The position numbers and the translations under genes are program-made. Below, piece by piece: positions 1 through 12,266 of a stretch of 64,000 bases of DNA. How positions within the stretch are numbered: position 1 is the stretch's first letter; every line of letters begins with the position of its first letter. The stretch comes from Dactylonectria macrodidyma (lineage: Eukaryota > Ascomycota > Sordariomycetes > Hypocreales > Nectriaceae): contig JAGMUV010000040.1 of the NCBI GenBank assembly GCA_020744425.1, positions 1 to 64,000 on the forward strand, in the 5' to 3' direction. The notes under the pieces were generated by a model. That model searched no databases. It saw nothing but the letters and a program-made list of their open reading frames with translations, and had not been told where the DNA came from.

Positions 1-56
1 ACCTAACGCAACTTACTTACTCGCCTCAAAAACCTTTATAACCTTCTTTTGCTTCC

Positions 57-197
57 ATCCTCCCTTCCTCTCTTCCTTCCTCCCTCCCTTCTTCCTTCCT
101 CCCTTCCTCTCTTCCTTCCTCTTCCTTCTCTTCCTTCCTTCCTCCTTCCTCTTCCTTCCTTCCCCTTCTCTTCCTTCCTTCCTTCCTTCCTTCCCCT
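57..197. repeat. CTTCC-type pyrimidine microsatellite
   Basis: Nearly pure pyrimidine tract built from irregular CTTCC, CCTCC and CTTCCT units. It is the densest part of the C/T-rich leader. Confidence 0.85.
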
Positions 198-830
198 GTT
201 CGCCTCTACAACAACTCCTCCTCTTGTCTGTTAAACAACCCTTGTCCCGCTCTACTCTTCTTCTCTCTCCAAACACACCACTACTCCCTTCTACGTAACA
301 CACCCACAAAACTGCTGCAAACTGCTTTACCTTTACTAACCCTTTCCTTGCTTCATACTACTCTTAACGACCTTGCTACTTAAACTGCCCTTCGTCTTCC
401 TCTTCCTCTTTACCTTTTTCTTCGTAACCAACGTAAAAACGCTAACTGTTTTGCTCTACTCGTTGAAACTGTACTTTAACTCTTGACCAAACCTTCACTA
501 CCTTTTGTTACTCTCCCTTGCCCCGTTCTTCCTCTACTTTACCTTTATTTTCATAACCCTTACTTAAAACTTAACTTGACTGTCCATTAACTGCCTTAAC
601 CCTTTTGTAAAAACACTTACTTCGCCTTGGACCCTCCTTGTCTGCACCCTAAACACGAATAACCACTAACCCTCGCTTTTCTCCACTTTTTCTCTCTACT
701 TCCTAACATCCTAACTTCTCCTTTTCCCAACCCCACGTTGTTAACTTGCCACTAACAACTCGTCCTAAAACAACCGCGCCTCACCTACTTTCCTACCCTA
801 CACCTGACAATCCTTTTCTTTGCAACTTCC

Positions 831-947
831 GTTCTCGACTTCCGTTCTCGACTTGCGTTCTCGACTTGCGTTCTCGACTTGCGTTCTCGACTTGCGTTCT
901 CGACTTGCGTTCTCGACTTGCGTTCTCGACTTGCGTTCTCGACTTGC
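831..947. repeat. 13-bp tandem repeat, 9 copies
   Basis: Nine head-to-tail copies of GTTCTCGACTTGC start at 831 and recur every 13 bases to 935. The first copy ends in TTCC rather than TTGC; the other eight are identical. Near-identity indicates recent slippage or unequal exchange. Confidence 0.95.
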
Positions 948-2180
948 CGTTTCTCTTACTCTCCGTTTTTGACACTCCTGAACTTCTTACCCTACTCGAC
1001 TCTTCCTCTTTCCCTTTTTTTTCTTCTCCTTCGCTTTTCTCTCCCTTCCTGTACTCTGACCTCTATCCTGTCTGCTTTCTCCTCTTTTGTTGACAAACCT
1101 CCTTCTCCTTCTTTGTCTGATACCTCCTCTCCCTTCTACCTCTTGCCACCTAACGCGAAACACTCAACACTCCGCTTCACCAACTGTTGCTTCTCGCCAC
1201 TTACTACGCGCGCGTACATACATGCACACTTTCCTGCACCTAAACCCTTTGTTCCTTTCTTGCCTACTTTAACACCCACCTTCCTTCCCTCCTCTCCCGC
1301 TCTGCGCCAAAACCCAACCCAAAACAACCTTCTAACCCTACACTCCCCCCCTTAATAACTATGTTTTCTCCCTTTAACCCTAACAACTACTACTCGCGCT
1401 AACCTCGACCCTTCTATTCGCTCTCGCCACCGCTCCTGAACCACGCCTTCTTCCCCCAACTCTTACCTGCTTCTACACACCTGTCTGCAACACTCAAACT
1501 CGCCCGCTCAGACGCCGCTTGACCTCCTCGACAATAATCCTTTCCTTCACTTAATCAAAACTCCCAAACCACCTAATGTTTACTACCTCTTTACTTGCTT
1601 TACGTCTTCTGCTTTGCACCACTTGCCGCTTAACTCGATCTCCTCTACCAACCTGCCCGCTCTCCATTCCTCAAACCCGTCCTAACCACACTAAACGTGC
1701 TCGTTTTGCAACACTTCGCGAAAACCCGTGCTTAAACCCAAATGCTCAACCCTCCGCGCTATTTAACGTCCTACTTCCTCGTCTACACCCACTGCCTGAC
1801 TCCTTTTCTCGATAACGCCGTTTATTAAACCGATCTGCTCTCTTCTTCACCCATTTTACCGCCTTCCCGTTTCTTTCTCGCTTGTCTCCCCTCTCTATGC
1901 CCTGTTTCTTCCCGCCTCTGTTCTCAACTGACCTTGCCGTTTCCTGACTTGCCGATCTACCCTTTTGAAACTGTACTAAACTTCTGTTTCGTCTCCTCTT
2001 ACCTCCCTCTCCCCCCTTTACCTTCTTCTCTCAACTCTCACTCTTTACCCTTTTACTTCCTTCTTTAACTCACACTGCCTTACAACCCTAACCTTCTCCA
2101 CCTGCTTCATCACTTTACCTTTTTCTTCTCTTCTCTTCCTTCTTCTTCCTCCTCACCCTTCGCTACTCTTTCCACCTTAT

Positions 2181-2330
2181 AACCGAACACGCCCGCGGGA
2201 AAAAACCCCGAACGCGGCGGGCGGCCGACGGGACGGCGGGCGACGGCGGACACAAGAACGCGCCGCGGAACCGGACGAACCCCGACGGCACTCGGGCGGG
2301 GCGAACCACACGAACGACGGACGCGGTACG
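2181..2330. other. T-depleted GC-rich island
   Basis: About 145 bases are made almost only of G, C and A, with one isolated T near 2292 until the sequence returns to normal after about 2325. The change from the C/T-rich flank is abrupt. Since every stop codon contains T, plus-strand frames are open here by composition alone and no gene is claimed. Confidence 0.8.
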
Positions 2331-2377
2331 GTCCTAGAAGGAGAACCGAACAACCAACTCGAACTCCTAACTCAACC

Positions 2378-2455
2378 TCCCCCCCCCCTAACCCTTAAAA
2401 AACCACTCCCCCTAACCCTTAAATAAACCACTCCCCCTAACCCTTAAATAAACTA
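2378..2455. repeat. 25-bp tandem repeat with telomere-like core
   Basis: Three units share a core reading CCCCCTAACCCTTAA. The last two are 25 bases apart and nearly identical, and the first is a variant with a longer C run. The CCCTAACCC core resembles the C-rich strand of the fungal TTAGGG telomere repeat. Confidence 0.85.
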
Positions 2456-3307
2456 ACACCCCCTCACGCATCTCCCCACCTCAATTCGCTCCCAACTGAA
2501 TACCACTTCCCTCCCTGCCCCCTTTATATTGTCCCCTCTGCCCTCCTCTCCATCTCATTCTGCCCCGCCCCCCCCCCTCCCTCTCATCCCATCTCGTCAC
2601 CTCTGCACCTCTCCGGTCTTATTATATCTATCGAACCTCTTGTATTGACCTATCCATATACCCCCCTCGTCTCATCTCATCCCTTCCGCTTGCTCGCCTG
2701 TCCTATATCATCTGTCCACTTAACACTCCCTTCTTGTTCTCTCTGTACGGACTCCCACCTATCTTGCCTCGTCCATCCGCCCCTATATCCCACTCTGTCC
2801 ACTTACATCCGTGCCCCACGCCGTCTACCTGCCCCCGTGTGATGCTCGCTCCTCGTGCGCCGGCCACCCTCGCCCCCCCCGCATTGTACCGCTACCCTAT
2901 ACCGGCTTCTGACCATACCGGGCTGATACCTTCCTTCGGCTGTAATTATATTTATCCTGCTGTTCGGTGCTTGTTTTTATAATGTGCGGCTGTTAAATAA
3001 ACGGGTTCTCTTTTTATCGAATTGCCCACTTATCCCCTACCCTATACTCACTCCCTCCTCTACTCCCCCTTAATAACAAACTATATGACTTTCCAATTGC
3101 CTCCCCATTATATATCATGACTGATATTGCTCCTTATTGTTATTCTCTTCTAAAAACCCTTGCTTAAATCACTTAATCCGTACTGCTGCTGCGTATCTCA
3201 TTTTTCTGTTCTTTTTATTAATTCCTTTGCATTTCAACCATCAATATCTATGTTTTATTACCTGAACATTTTTCTCACCACCTCTCGCTATCGCCCCCTT
3301 CTTATAT
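2456..3307. other. Non-coding, C-rich, no gene seen
   Basis: C/T-rich sequence continues with runs of Cs and later becomes more AT-rich. No convincing open frame or repeat was seen. It lies just beyond the 3-prime end of the TLH-1 helicase. Confidence 0.5.
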
Positions 3308-6300
3308 CTACTCTTCAACCCACTCTTTCTCCAATCGTGTCACTACCTGACACATTCGACTCGCTTGAATCCCACCCCCTACTCTACCTCCCCATTCCAC
3401 CATCTCCCCTAACCATAAATATACTTTCGCCATATCCTCCTTGTCGGTGGCGTCTAAATCCTCTACTCCCATCGTCTTCTTAACCCACCACCACCACCAC
3501 TCTACCCCTCGCACCCTCTGCGCTACCAATATCTCAAATAACACCCCGGGATACTGGCACTTCTTCGTCCTGTCCCGTTTAAATAACCGTCCATCATTAC
3601 TTGCCTCAACCCACTGACAACATATCGCCTGCGGCAATGCGCAATCGAAACATGCTGAAAACCGCGCAAACCTCTGCTTCGTCATCATCTCCTCCGTCAC
3701 GTCCTCCATGCCCTTTTGCATACTCTCCCACTTCCACGTATCCCTCTCGGGACATGCTTCCATCCGGTGCTCGACGTCCACGGCGCCCTGCATCATGCAT
3801 ACCGCGCAACGTCCCGCCCACGCGGCCAACATGTCCTCAAACTGATGCAACTCGGCCGTCTCTCGCATCACCTGTACCTCCCGATTCCTCTCGTTTTCTC
3901 GAATCGGCCGCTGACTGCGTTGATAATCGGCCTCGATCTCCGCTTCCCGTCTCTCCTCCTCGTCCTCCTCTACTCCGTCTACCCACTCGCCTTCCTCATC
4001 CTCCCACCACGGCTCGCACTCGGTCAACTCATGCATCGCCCTCGCCATTCGATGCCCCTGACACACATCGCATGCCTCTTCCCCCTCCACGCACCCTATT
4101 CGGTCCTTGTTGCCGTCCATCTCTCGGTCCAACACCTCTCGTCGGCACCGTTTTCCCTCGGCATACTCGATCACGTCGTCGTCCCATGCCCACTCATCCT
4201 GCTGCCCACTCTTTCCACGCAACTGCTTTTCCTTTTCCTGCTCCTTCCGCTGCTTCTGCTGCGCCAACCATGACCGTCGAACCACTACTACCGACTCGCT
4301 CCTCTGTCCCCCTAACCCCCCTCGTCCGCTTTCTTGTACGACATTCACCAACTGTCGTGGGATCCCCGCGTGCACCACCAAACATACGCCCGGATCGTCG
4401 ATGCCCATCCCCAACGCATTCGTCGCCGCTATCCATCCCGCCCTGCCCCCCGTGCTGATCCTCCATTCCTCCATCCGCCGGGCCTTTTCCTTTGCGTTGC
4501 CCACCCCTCGCCAATATCCCACGCAACCCCAACATCGCCGTGATCTGTTCTACCCTCTTGATCGTCCCCCCGTATATGATCACCTTGCCCCGACTATGCG
4601 TTGCCGTCCACGCCCGCACAATCTCGCACACCCGCTCCGCAATCGCATCATCTTCTTCGCCCTCTTCCTCCCCCTCCCCGTTCACCTTCACCTTCGCCTT
4701 CGCCTTCGCCTTCTTCTTCCTCTTCTTCCCTCCCCCCTGACCTGCCTCCTCCCCGTCTTCCAAAATGATCACCCTGTACCGGATGTTCGGTCGCGTCGTC
4801 GGCTCTCGGAACATCCGTACGCGCTCCGGGAATGAACTGCAACGCGGCGAACAATGCCTTTTCCTGCGTCTTTTTCAACGTTGCCGTCAAACATATCACC
4901 GGCACCCCAAACTCCTGCATCGCCTGCCCCAACCGGGCCACCCGTGGTCGAAACGTCTTGGAACATTGCAACACCGTGTGGCACTCGTCCACCACGATCC
5001 TGTCCAACTTCTGCTGCCCGTGCATGCGCTCGACAAATGCCCGGAACCCCTTTGTTACCACCGACTCGGGCGTCACAAACACCAACGACGCGGCCCGCTG
5101 CACGCCCCGGCTGCTCCACACGTACGAATCGATGCCCATCTTCGCACACCGCGCGTTCATGTCGTTCTCCAACGCCACCAACGGCGTCACCACAATCGTC
5201 ACCCCGTCGGGCGTGCAATACGCCGGCAGCATGAACGTCAAACTCTTGCCCCCTCCGGTCGGCGTGATCTGAACGATCGGCCACTCGCCCCGTGCCACGG
5301 CGCGTATGACGGGTTCCTGCAACCCCCGGAACGTAACGGCGGACCCCATCATCTGCTGCAACTGCCCCTGCATGTCCGCGCGGTGCAACCGTCCGAACCG
5401 CTTCCGCCGCACATCCTCCCGGTCGGCGTCGAACATGCCCCGGCCCCGCTTCGCTCCGGTGATCCACTCCGTCCGGTCCTCGGCCCCTAATCCGAAAAAT
5501 TGGTGCCACTGCATGCTGACCTTGCGGAACTGCTCTCGACTGCGCATCGTGCCCAAATCGCCTTGCCCAAACATCCGCGCATATATCAACCCTCCCACGT
5601 GCGACCCGTGCCCGGCCTGCAAATCGTGTATGCTGTCGACCAAACTGCCGATCAACTCGTCCTCGCCGTCGTCGAATCCGTCGCCGGTGCCGTCGCCAAA
5701 CACCTTGTTGAAATACCGGTTGGAAATGCCAATCGCAATGTGCCGCCACATACTGATGTTCAACGTGTGCCCGGAATACTCGGCGCTGTACCGCTGCAAC
5801 ACGCGCCGGGCTCGGTCACTCGTCCATTTGGGCTCGCGGAACCACTGCATGAACGCGGCCTCCTCTTCTGGGTCTTCTTCCGGCTTCGGCGTTGCCTCGG
5901 GCACGTCTGGCACCTCGTTTCTATCGCTGCCATCCTGTTCTTCCCACTCTTCTTCACCCTCCACCGTCTCGCCTTCGTTATCCCCCCTCTCGCTCTCGCC
6001 ATTCACCATCTCCCAACCCTCCTCACTCCCCTCCTCCCCCCCTCTACCCATCCCTATGTTCTCTCCCGCCCTCCTTCTTCGCTTCTCCTTTTTTTCCGTT
6101 TCTTCGCCTCTTTCCGCTGGCTCTTGGCTTCCTTCTTCACCTTCTTCTCCTCTTTCACCCGCGCCTCGAAACTGCTCACCACCGTACTCATCTTCTTCTC
6201 CTTTCTCCCGTCCTCCCCCACCACCTCGTCGGCCCACAAAAACGCACTCATCCTCCTCTTCTCCTTGATCGTCCCCTGCACATTCTGCCAAAACGGCAAC

Positions 6301-6512
6301 ACCAACCACATATACCATACCAACAACTCTCCCACCTCGCGGGGCAAAAACCGATGAATCACCTTGATCTCGGACGACTTGCGGAACCCCTTGTGGTACA
6401 TGGTCACAAAACACACCATCGCCTCGTGGATAAAAATGTTCCGCACCCCGCCGTTCATCGTGTTCCACATGCGCAACCCTAACAACTCGGGTGCACGCGC
6501 TGGCTGACCCCC
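3308..6512 (-). pseudogene. TLH-1, C-terminal half: tyrosine-recombinase end plus RecQ helicase, frameshifted
   Basis: Decayed C-terminal part of a telomere-linked RecQ-type DNA helicase. In order on the minus strand: the recombinase first-arginine block (PARAPELL, near 6500); its second block and GH(x8)Y motif (near 5575-5620); Walker A TPTGGGKS (near 5250); DECH box (near 4985); helicase motif V (ATNALGMGID) and motif VI (VQESGRGGLGG, near 4320); then a Cys-rich C-terminal region. Reading needs frame changes near 6080, 4815 and 4520, so no intact protein can be made from this copy. In motif VI the second arginine expected of RecQ-type GRAGR is leucine. The N-terminal half lies at 12267-14446, across an insertion. 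Helicase identity is firm; the TLH label rests on the linked OrsD-like fingers and subtelomeric context. Confidence 0.85.
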
Positions 6513-8126
6513 TGTGATATGTCATACCCAAATCGGTAGGCCCATTGGCGCGTGTGGCCATCTCTTTCGGACAAAGTCCAGCCTCTGAACAAGCGAAATA
6601 GCCGTTGTTCGTCTTCTTCTGTTCTTTTGGGGATCGCTGCCGTCGATTTCCCTTGCGCAGGGGGCTCGAGAGTAGGTCGGGAATCGGGCTGATAGTCGGC
6701 CATTGTGATACAATATTCGCAGCTTGTCGCTAGTCAGAAATGAGCCAAAGTACCGGTAGTCGGACGCATTGGCATTGTCAGACAATTAAAATCCACATAG
6801 TCGAAGGTCTAATAGCATCAGCCAATTGATGAGAATTATCTGAGGAACGCGTCCTCCATGAGGAAATGCACGGGATCGTACAGCTCTTTATTCCGCCAGT
6901 CAGGCACCTGCAGTCGCGAGCAGCATCATAGGAACAGCTGAACAGACATTCCAGGTAGCTTGATACCGGTAGGGAACAGGTATGTGTTGTCTTAAATCTA
7001 GCATATTAGTTAGCAAATACTTTAAACTCAACCTATTAACTAGGGGTTCTGTGGTATTTGTAAACCTCCGCTAGGATTAAGGAAATATCCACTGCATTCC
7101 ACAATTTCCACATGTGGCCTGGCTCCCGTGGAGTGGTAGTAAATCCACAACTGGGTCTGATGGAATGGAGTGTATTTGATATGGATCCACATGTGAGTCC
7201 ATATGTGGGTTTTCGTGGAGTGGCTTTGAACCCTGATTGCAGGGCCCGAAATATGAAATAGATAAACCTCTACCATATAGAAATATATCTCTTCTGGCTG
7301 GATACAATTCGGAACTCATGTAGCCAGAATACATCTTTCCAGTAGATATTAAGCCAGCAGCGGGATCTATATGACATCCTAGCCAACGTAAATTTGGCCC
7401 GATCGAACATCAAGTCGACGCCGCGTAGTATAATTCGCAGCTGAGCTTCAACCGCCACGGAGCTCCAAATCTGGGTACCCTGCCATAAACCTAGGAGATA
7501 ATCTTCATTCTATGCTAGTCCAGGCTATAGTGATGATGCAGCAATAATATCAAGTGGTCAATTGCGGAACAACTGTGGCCAGCCCGTATGTTGCAGCCAT
7601 TTAGTGGTTTCGCTCTGCTCAATATCCAGGACTTAATCGGGCCCGGTTTCTTAAAACTGCATTTTAAGTTATAAATATAAGGGAAGATAATGATGGTAGG
7701 TTATTCAATTGATGATGATGATGATGATGAAAGTGAGCTACAAAGCCATCTGCTTGGGTGCGTTATCTACAATTGTCTTTCGAACACGTAAGGAACACGT
7801 GCACACGACGCGATTATTAAAATTACTTTCTACTTAATTATTAACAGCAATAGAAAATAGTTTAGCACGACTAAAGATGTCAAAGATTAGAGAGAAGAAA
7901 AGAAAACATAGCAACCATTATAACAGGGGCAGGATTGCAGCATCTAATCAGAAAGCAGATCGTCCACTTTGAAATGAAAGATGGGTCGGGGGCGTCATAT
8001 GCAAATCCCCTTTCAATTGAAAGGGGATTTACAGGGGTATAGACCAATGAGAGGGCATGGAATTACCCTTTCAATGAAAAGGTGAGAGCCCATAGGGATG
8101 TATAAGCCAGTCTCTAGATAGCACTA
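6513..8126. other. Non-coding left part of the insertion
   Basis: No credible gene. It holds the short sequence TGTCAGACAATT (near 6777) and a nearby block (6818-6845) that recur together at 44350-44414, a GAT trinucleotide run near 7712-7730, and a perfect palindrome at 8003-8030. This would be the 3-prime flank of X1. Confidence 0.5.
8003..8030. repeat. Perfect 28-bp palindrome downstream of X1
   Basis: Half-site AAATCCCCTTTCAA is followed immediately by its exact reverse complement with no spacer. It lies about 100 bp past the X1 stop codon. It could act as a transcript-end hairpin, a protein-binding site or an element end; nothing in the sequence decides between these. Confidence 0.9.
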
Positions 8127-11100
8127 TTATTTCTGGCTATTTCTCGCATCCCTCTGTTTTCTCTCATACGCGTTGACAATTTTCGGTACGTCAGCCTTTA
8201 ATTGCCAAACTGGCTCCCATGTGTAATCCTTCTTATCAGGATACCCAACCCATGCGACGTGATACTCAATGCACCTTGGCCTAAGCTCACGTTTTCCTAC
8301 AATCTGATATACTTCAAACTTGCACTTGCTTCCCTCGTCGTTGCCTGTCAGACATTTCTGGATCGGCGGAATAATATAGCCCTTCCTAGCATCGAAGTTA
8401 AACTCTTCAACATCATCAAAGAGAGGGTTGGGCATATGTTCTTCCACTAGCCCTCCTTGCCAGTCCCACAAGTCCTGGTCAGCCCAGTTCCATTCATGAA
8501 GAGCCTGGGTTTTTCGGTATTTTACCAATTCGACATGTCCAGCGGAGTACCAAGACATAGAGTTTATCCTTGAACCTTCTCCACGTATCTTTACTGGATT
8601 TGTAAAACGTGTGCCGCTACACTTTGGCAGCATCCAAAAGAACTGACACCCATATATGCCAAGTGACTTCCTCCAGTCATTGGCAACATCGAGACCTAAG
8701 GCTTGAGATAGCTCTTGGAATGCATGTCGGGTTACCAGGCGATACTGCAGATTATCCCACCGTTGCCGGGTAAATGGAACCTTGTACAAATGCTGATCAT
8801 CCCAGTCAAAGAGCTGCTGAATCAGTTGGGCCCATGTCGGGCGCTCTTGCCACGTATGGCAGATCCGCCAATCCCTAGGGATATAAGGTTCTCCACTGTA
8901 GTACTGAACAAGCCACGCCTTACAGATCCCATAGTTGTAGCTTTCTAAGTCCTTTGGCGGAGGCGAGGACTGGTGACTCTTCCCATATTTAAGCATCTCC
9001 ATGGTGAGGGCCAAGAAGCAAATACGTCGAATTCGATTGAGCTTATGGTCATCACCTGCTGAGCCGTCTCTCTTTAGACTCTTGGCAATATTGCTGATAC
9101 CGTGATAAAGTTTAGTAATAGCACTCACTTGTCGTTGACGTTGCTTATATGTCCTCTGTGAGTCGGGTATGAAGAACCGAATTTGGCTCTCGACAGACTC
9201 ATGAAACCGCAATTGCTCCCAATCGAACATAGAGCGCTTTAGCCAAACCATCCCGGTCTCCTTGGTCGTTTCGTAGATTCCGAGACCAAGCCATTGAACA
9301 CCTTGCTTCGTAGAATAGGAATCTCGGTATAAGTCATTTGAATGACCAGAGGCACTGTCAATACTGATAGCTTTAATAACCCTTGCAAGCATAGTTCCCA
9401 TAGCACCTGATGCGGGTGTCAGATGGGTTTGGCTTATGAGGAGATAGTCCAGTGCTCCAAGCCAACGGTTCAGGTCCCATCGTAGAAAATATAGCGCTTC
9501 TGGGGTAGGGATAGAGAAGTACGGCCGAGGCTCTGCATGACGGAAGGGTTGACTGTCTAGGTCTAGGATCTCGAAGACTTCCAGCTGGACCCGATACTCT
9601 TCGCGCGTCCCTAGGCTTGCCGTCTGAGAGTCACGAAAGGTGAGGTTTAAACGCTGCTTCGAACTTGAGTATGAACGCTTTCCTGCTTGGGCAACTTGTT
9701 CATCGACATGTGCTGTCCGCCAATGTGCACCACCGGCCTTGGACCAGAGCTGAAGGAGATTGTGGGGGATAAGCATGCTCTCGATATTGTGGTTGGTAAA
9801 GGGAAAGGTCTTTCTTGCATCTGAAAGCTCCTTGTAGCTATTATAGCGCTGGGCGTATACCACATGGGGGTGTAGAAAGTGCTGTTGTGGTGGACGTATG
9901 TTCATAGATGCGGCATCTCGAGTGCCGCTCATTGGGTGAGTGCGTCTTGAAAAGCGAGCTTGAGGATCTGCCGAGTCCAGCCAGTGTTGTAAACAACATG
10001 TCTTCCACCAATGAACCCGAGTGGCTCTGGAGATTGTCTCCTTGCCGACATCAAAATATGTCTTCTCGGGGATAAGATACCTTCGATCGATACTCTTATC
10101 TAATGCAGATAGCACGTTATCACGTAGGTTAGAGAAAGAAGTGCCAGTCCACATAGTTTTAGTCCCGTATATCTCGAAAACAATGAACATTCCTCGAAAG
10201 ATGGAGAATCGTAGGTCTGAAAGCCTGGATAGCATGGCCTCCCAAAGACCTGACACTGAGGCCTCGCTCACTGCATAATGTATGGGGTTGGTGCCCCCGA
10301 TATCCAAAGTTCGATGCTCATTGTGCTTTGCTCGCATTAGACTGGCACCGATTGCCCAGGTCGCCGGAAAATGCTGCATCGATGTCGGAGGCAATATATC
10401 ACGTATTGACGGCAAGACGACACCATCAATCCAGAGGGCGTGTTGTTCTTCTGTCAAGAATGTCTCATTGATAAGTGGCATCCTGGGAAATGCGATGTAG
10501 ATGTGAATGTCGTGGGCGAAAAGGGCCTCTCCAAAACGGATGTGTCGACACCTGTGTAGTTGCTTGCCATGGAACTGCACATGAATGGGCTTCTGGAGAT
10601 TTCGTTGAGATCGAGGGTAATAGGAGAATCGAAAGCCCCGGAATGCCTGGAGTGATGACACTTCGGCCAGTACCGCATCGACGTCGTACTGGGCTGTAAC
10701 CTCCCCATCTGGTTGATGAGATTTAGCCATATTCAATACTGGCGGAGCCGCGCCTCCACTCAGCGCCTCCTCCCAAGGCTGGTCACCCTCTGTGGTCGGT
10801 TTTAGAGCTTGCTAGGGCATCTGGTACACCAAGATCTCGAATATAGGTGGCCATCTCCTGGAGGCTAAGGCCGTCATCTCTCCCCACTTGCCCAGCCTCA
10901 TCGAGGCAGGTATTGCATACCGGCTCGTCCAGCATATGGGCTTGCACCCAAGCAGCTGCTGTGCTATACTTACTGTTGTTGACAGTTTTGACACGGAGTC
11001 GCTTGCCATACTCACGATAAGGAGCATCTTCCTCGTCAGTGCTGCGATCACTTCCACTATAATCTGAAGTACCTCCTGCCTCATCTTCATCAACGGCGAC

Positions 11101-11971
11101 AAAAAGCGATGGTTCCTGAAGCCAGTGTTCCTGTAAGGAGCTCAATGGACTCGACCGGCCAGAATCTGATGCTCTACTATCACCGTCACCGCGCATAGAC
11201 TGCGCGCTGATATTCGCACCTGACTTGCCCTGGCTGTCTGGGACAGCGATGGTGCGTGGAGGTGTAGATCCTAGGTGTGGCGAGAAGGAAGGCAGGCTGG
11301 ATGATGAGGGTGAACCCTTTGATTGCGACCGCGCAGTATGCTGTGGTCTCAGTAAGAGGCCACTAGGGCCACTTGAGTGTAGTCTGCCAATAGGGACAAG
11401 GGTATCAGACTCGCCCGCTTCAAGCACGACTCCGTCTTCAACATTCAGTGGATCTTCCTCACTGGAGTACCGGCAGGTGGCATGAGCACCATCGGGGCCT
11501 GGGCTGTCGCAGTTGGTGTACAACGGACCGCCGCGCTCGCTTGTAGTGGAATGGCTCCTGATCTCCCTGGGGTCTGTAGTGCCCTCCAGGCCTCGGTGCA
11601 GCGTATAAGCGTTATGGCTGTTGATCTTGGGGGATGGAAGTTTAGAAGATAGATCTGCCTCCTTAGACGCGCCATCTGTTAAGACGGGCTTATGTTAGTG
11701 TACTCTAGTTGTCAATAGGGAGTCAGGATAAATAAATAATAATATAATTTTAAATCTTACTGTAGTGTTCATCCCATAATATGGGCTCTTTATGGCTTGT
11801 ACTCTCAGTATTTTCCGTATCTAAGGTTTCCCGCCTTGTGCGTCTTTCGAGTTTTCGACGCGCACGCTTATCTCTCTGTCGCTGCCGCTCACGTTCTTTG
11901 GCTTCTTCAGCGGTAAAGGTAGGGTGTGATCTGCCCGGATGGGTAAGCTCAGAAGCTTTCTTTCTTGCCAT
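8127..11971 (-). CDS. X1: large unrecognised protein with C-terminal chromodomain (one frameshift)
   Basis: About 1250 residues encoded over one intron and one frameshift. Exon 1 (11971-11761) starts MARKKASELTHPG and is very basic. The intron (11676-11760) begins GTAAGA and ends AACAG with a CTAAC branch-like site, and splicing keeps the frame. Exon 2 runs to 8127, with a frame change near 10800 at an AAAA run; beyond it similarity to X2 resumes in the new frame. The middle (YAQRYN, GTREEYR, FRGMFIV blocks) aligns with X2 (29661-33853). The last 60 residues are a chromodomain (YHVAWVGYPDKK then TWEP), which usually binds methylated histone tails. No transposase, nuclease or helicase motif was recognised. 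Position inside TLH-1, upstream repeats and family spread suggest a mobile-element gene; function is unknown. Confidence 0.7.
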
Positions 11972-12137
11972 AAGAGGCCACTAGATAAAGGATAATTTAA
12001 GAGGTAATGATTAAGTTGAGATTAGGAATTGAGGTTGAAGTTGGGACTTCTTATTATAAAACGCCCTTCAGGCTGAATAATGAGATTTGGAATAGCTGCA
12101 ATGTTTAAAGTTTTGTTTAATTAAGGGGTGGAAGCTT

Positions 12138-12186
12138 ATTTTGCCAGGGGGTCACTGCTTTAGTAGTAGATTTTGCCAGGGGGTCA
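12138..12186. repeat. Two 17-bp direct repeats upstream of X1
   Basis: ATTTTGCCAGGGGGTCA occurs at 12138-12154 and 12170-12186, 32 bases apart and identical. They lie about 170-215 bp upstream of the X1 start. The inner TTGCCAGGGGGTCA differs at only two of 14 positions from the TLH-1 sequence at the insertion boundary (TTGCCAGGCGGACA, opposite strand). Confidence 0.85.
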
Positions 12187-12266
12187 TCGCTAAATTAGGA
12201 ATATTATGGGCCTCTATAGTATGCTGATCCTTTTATTGGCTGAAGCTTATACTGTTTTTCTCCAAG

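Larger units (their letters stand above)
1..2180. other. G-poor, C/T-rich non-coding subtelomere-type DNA
   Basis: The plus strand is dominated by C and T, with A in short runs and very little G, for about 2.2 kb. No open frame here resembles a protein; the apparent ORFs are low-complexity Ser/Leu/Pro or Arg/Lys/Gly strings produced by the base bias. Strong C-strand bias next to CCCTAA-like repeats and a TLH gene is typical of DNA close to fungal chromosome ends; that placement is inference, as no terminal telomere array is in view. Confidence 0.6.
6513..12266. mobile_element. About 5.75-kb insertion splitting TLH-1, carrying gene X1
   Basis: TLH-1 protein similarity stops at ...LPGGQ on one side (12267) and resumes at GGQPARAPELL on the other (6512). 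The intact relative TLH-3 reads straight through this point (NLDGGQAARISELL). The intervening DNA encodes the unrelated gene X1. A 10-bp motif TGACCCCCTG at 6505-6514 recurs inverted at 12145-12154 and 12177-12186, facing outward at both ends, so it could be a short terminal inverted repeat. No exact target duplication is visible: the two GGQ codon sets differ at 3 of 9 bases. Recombination between two different TLH copies could give a similar arrangement. Confidence 0.6.
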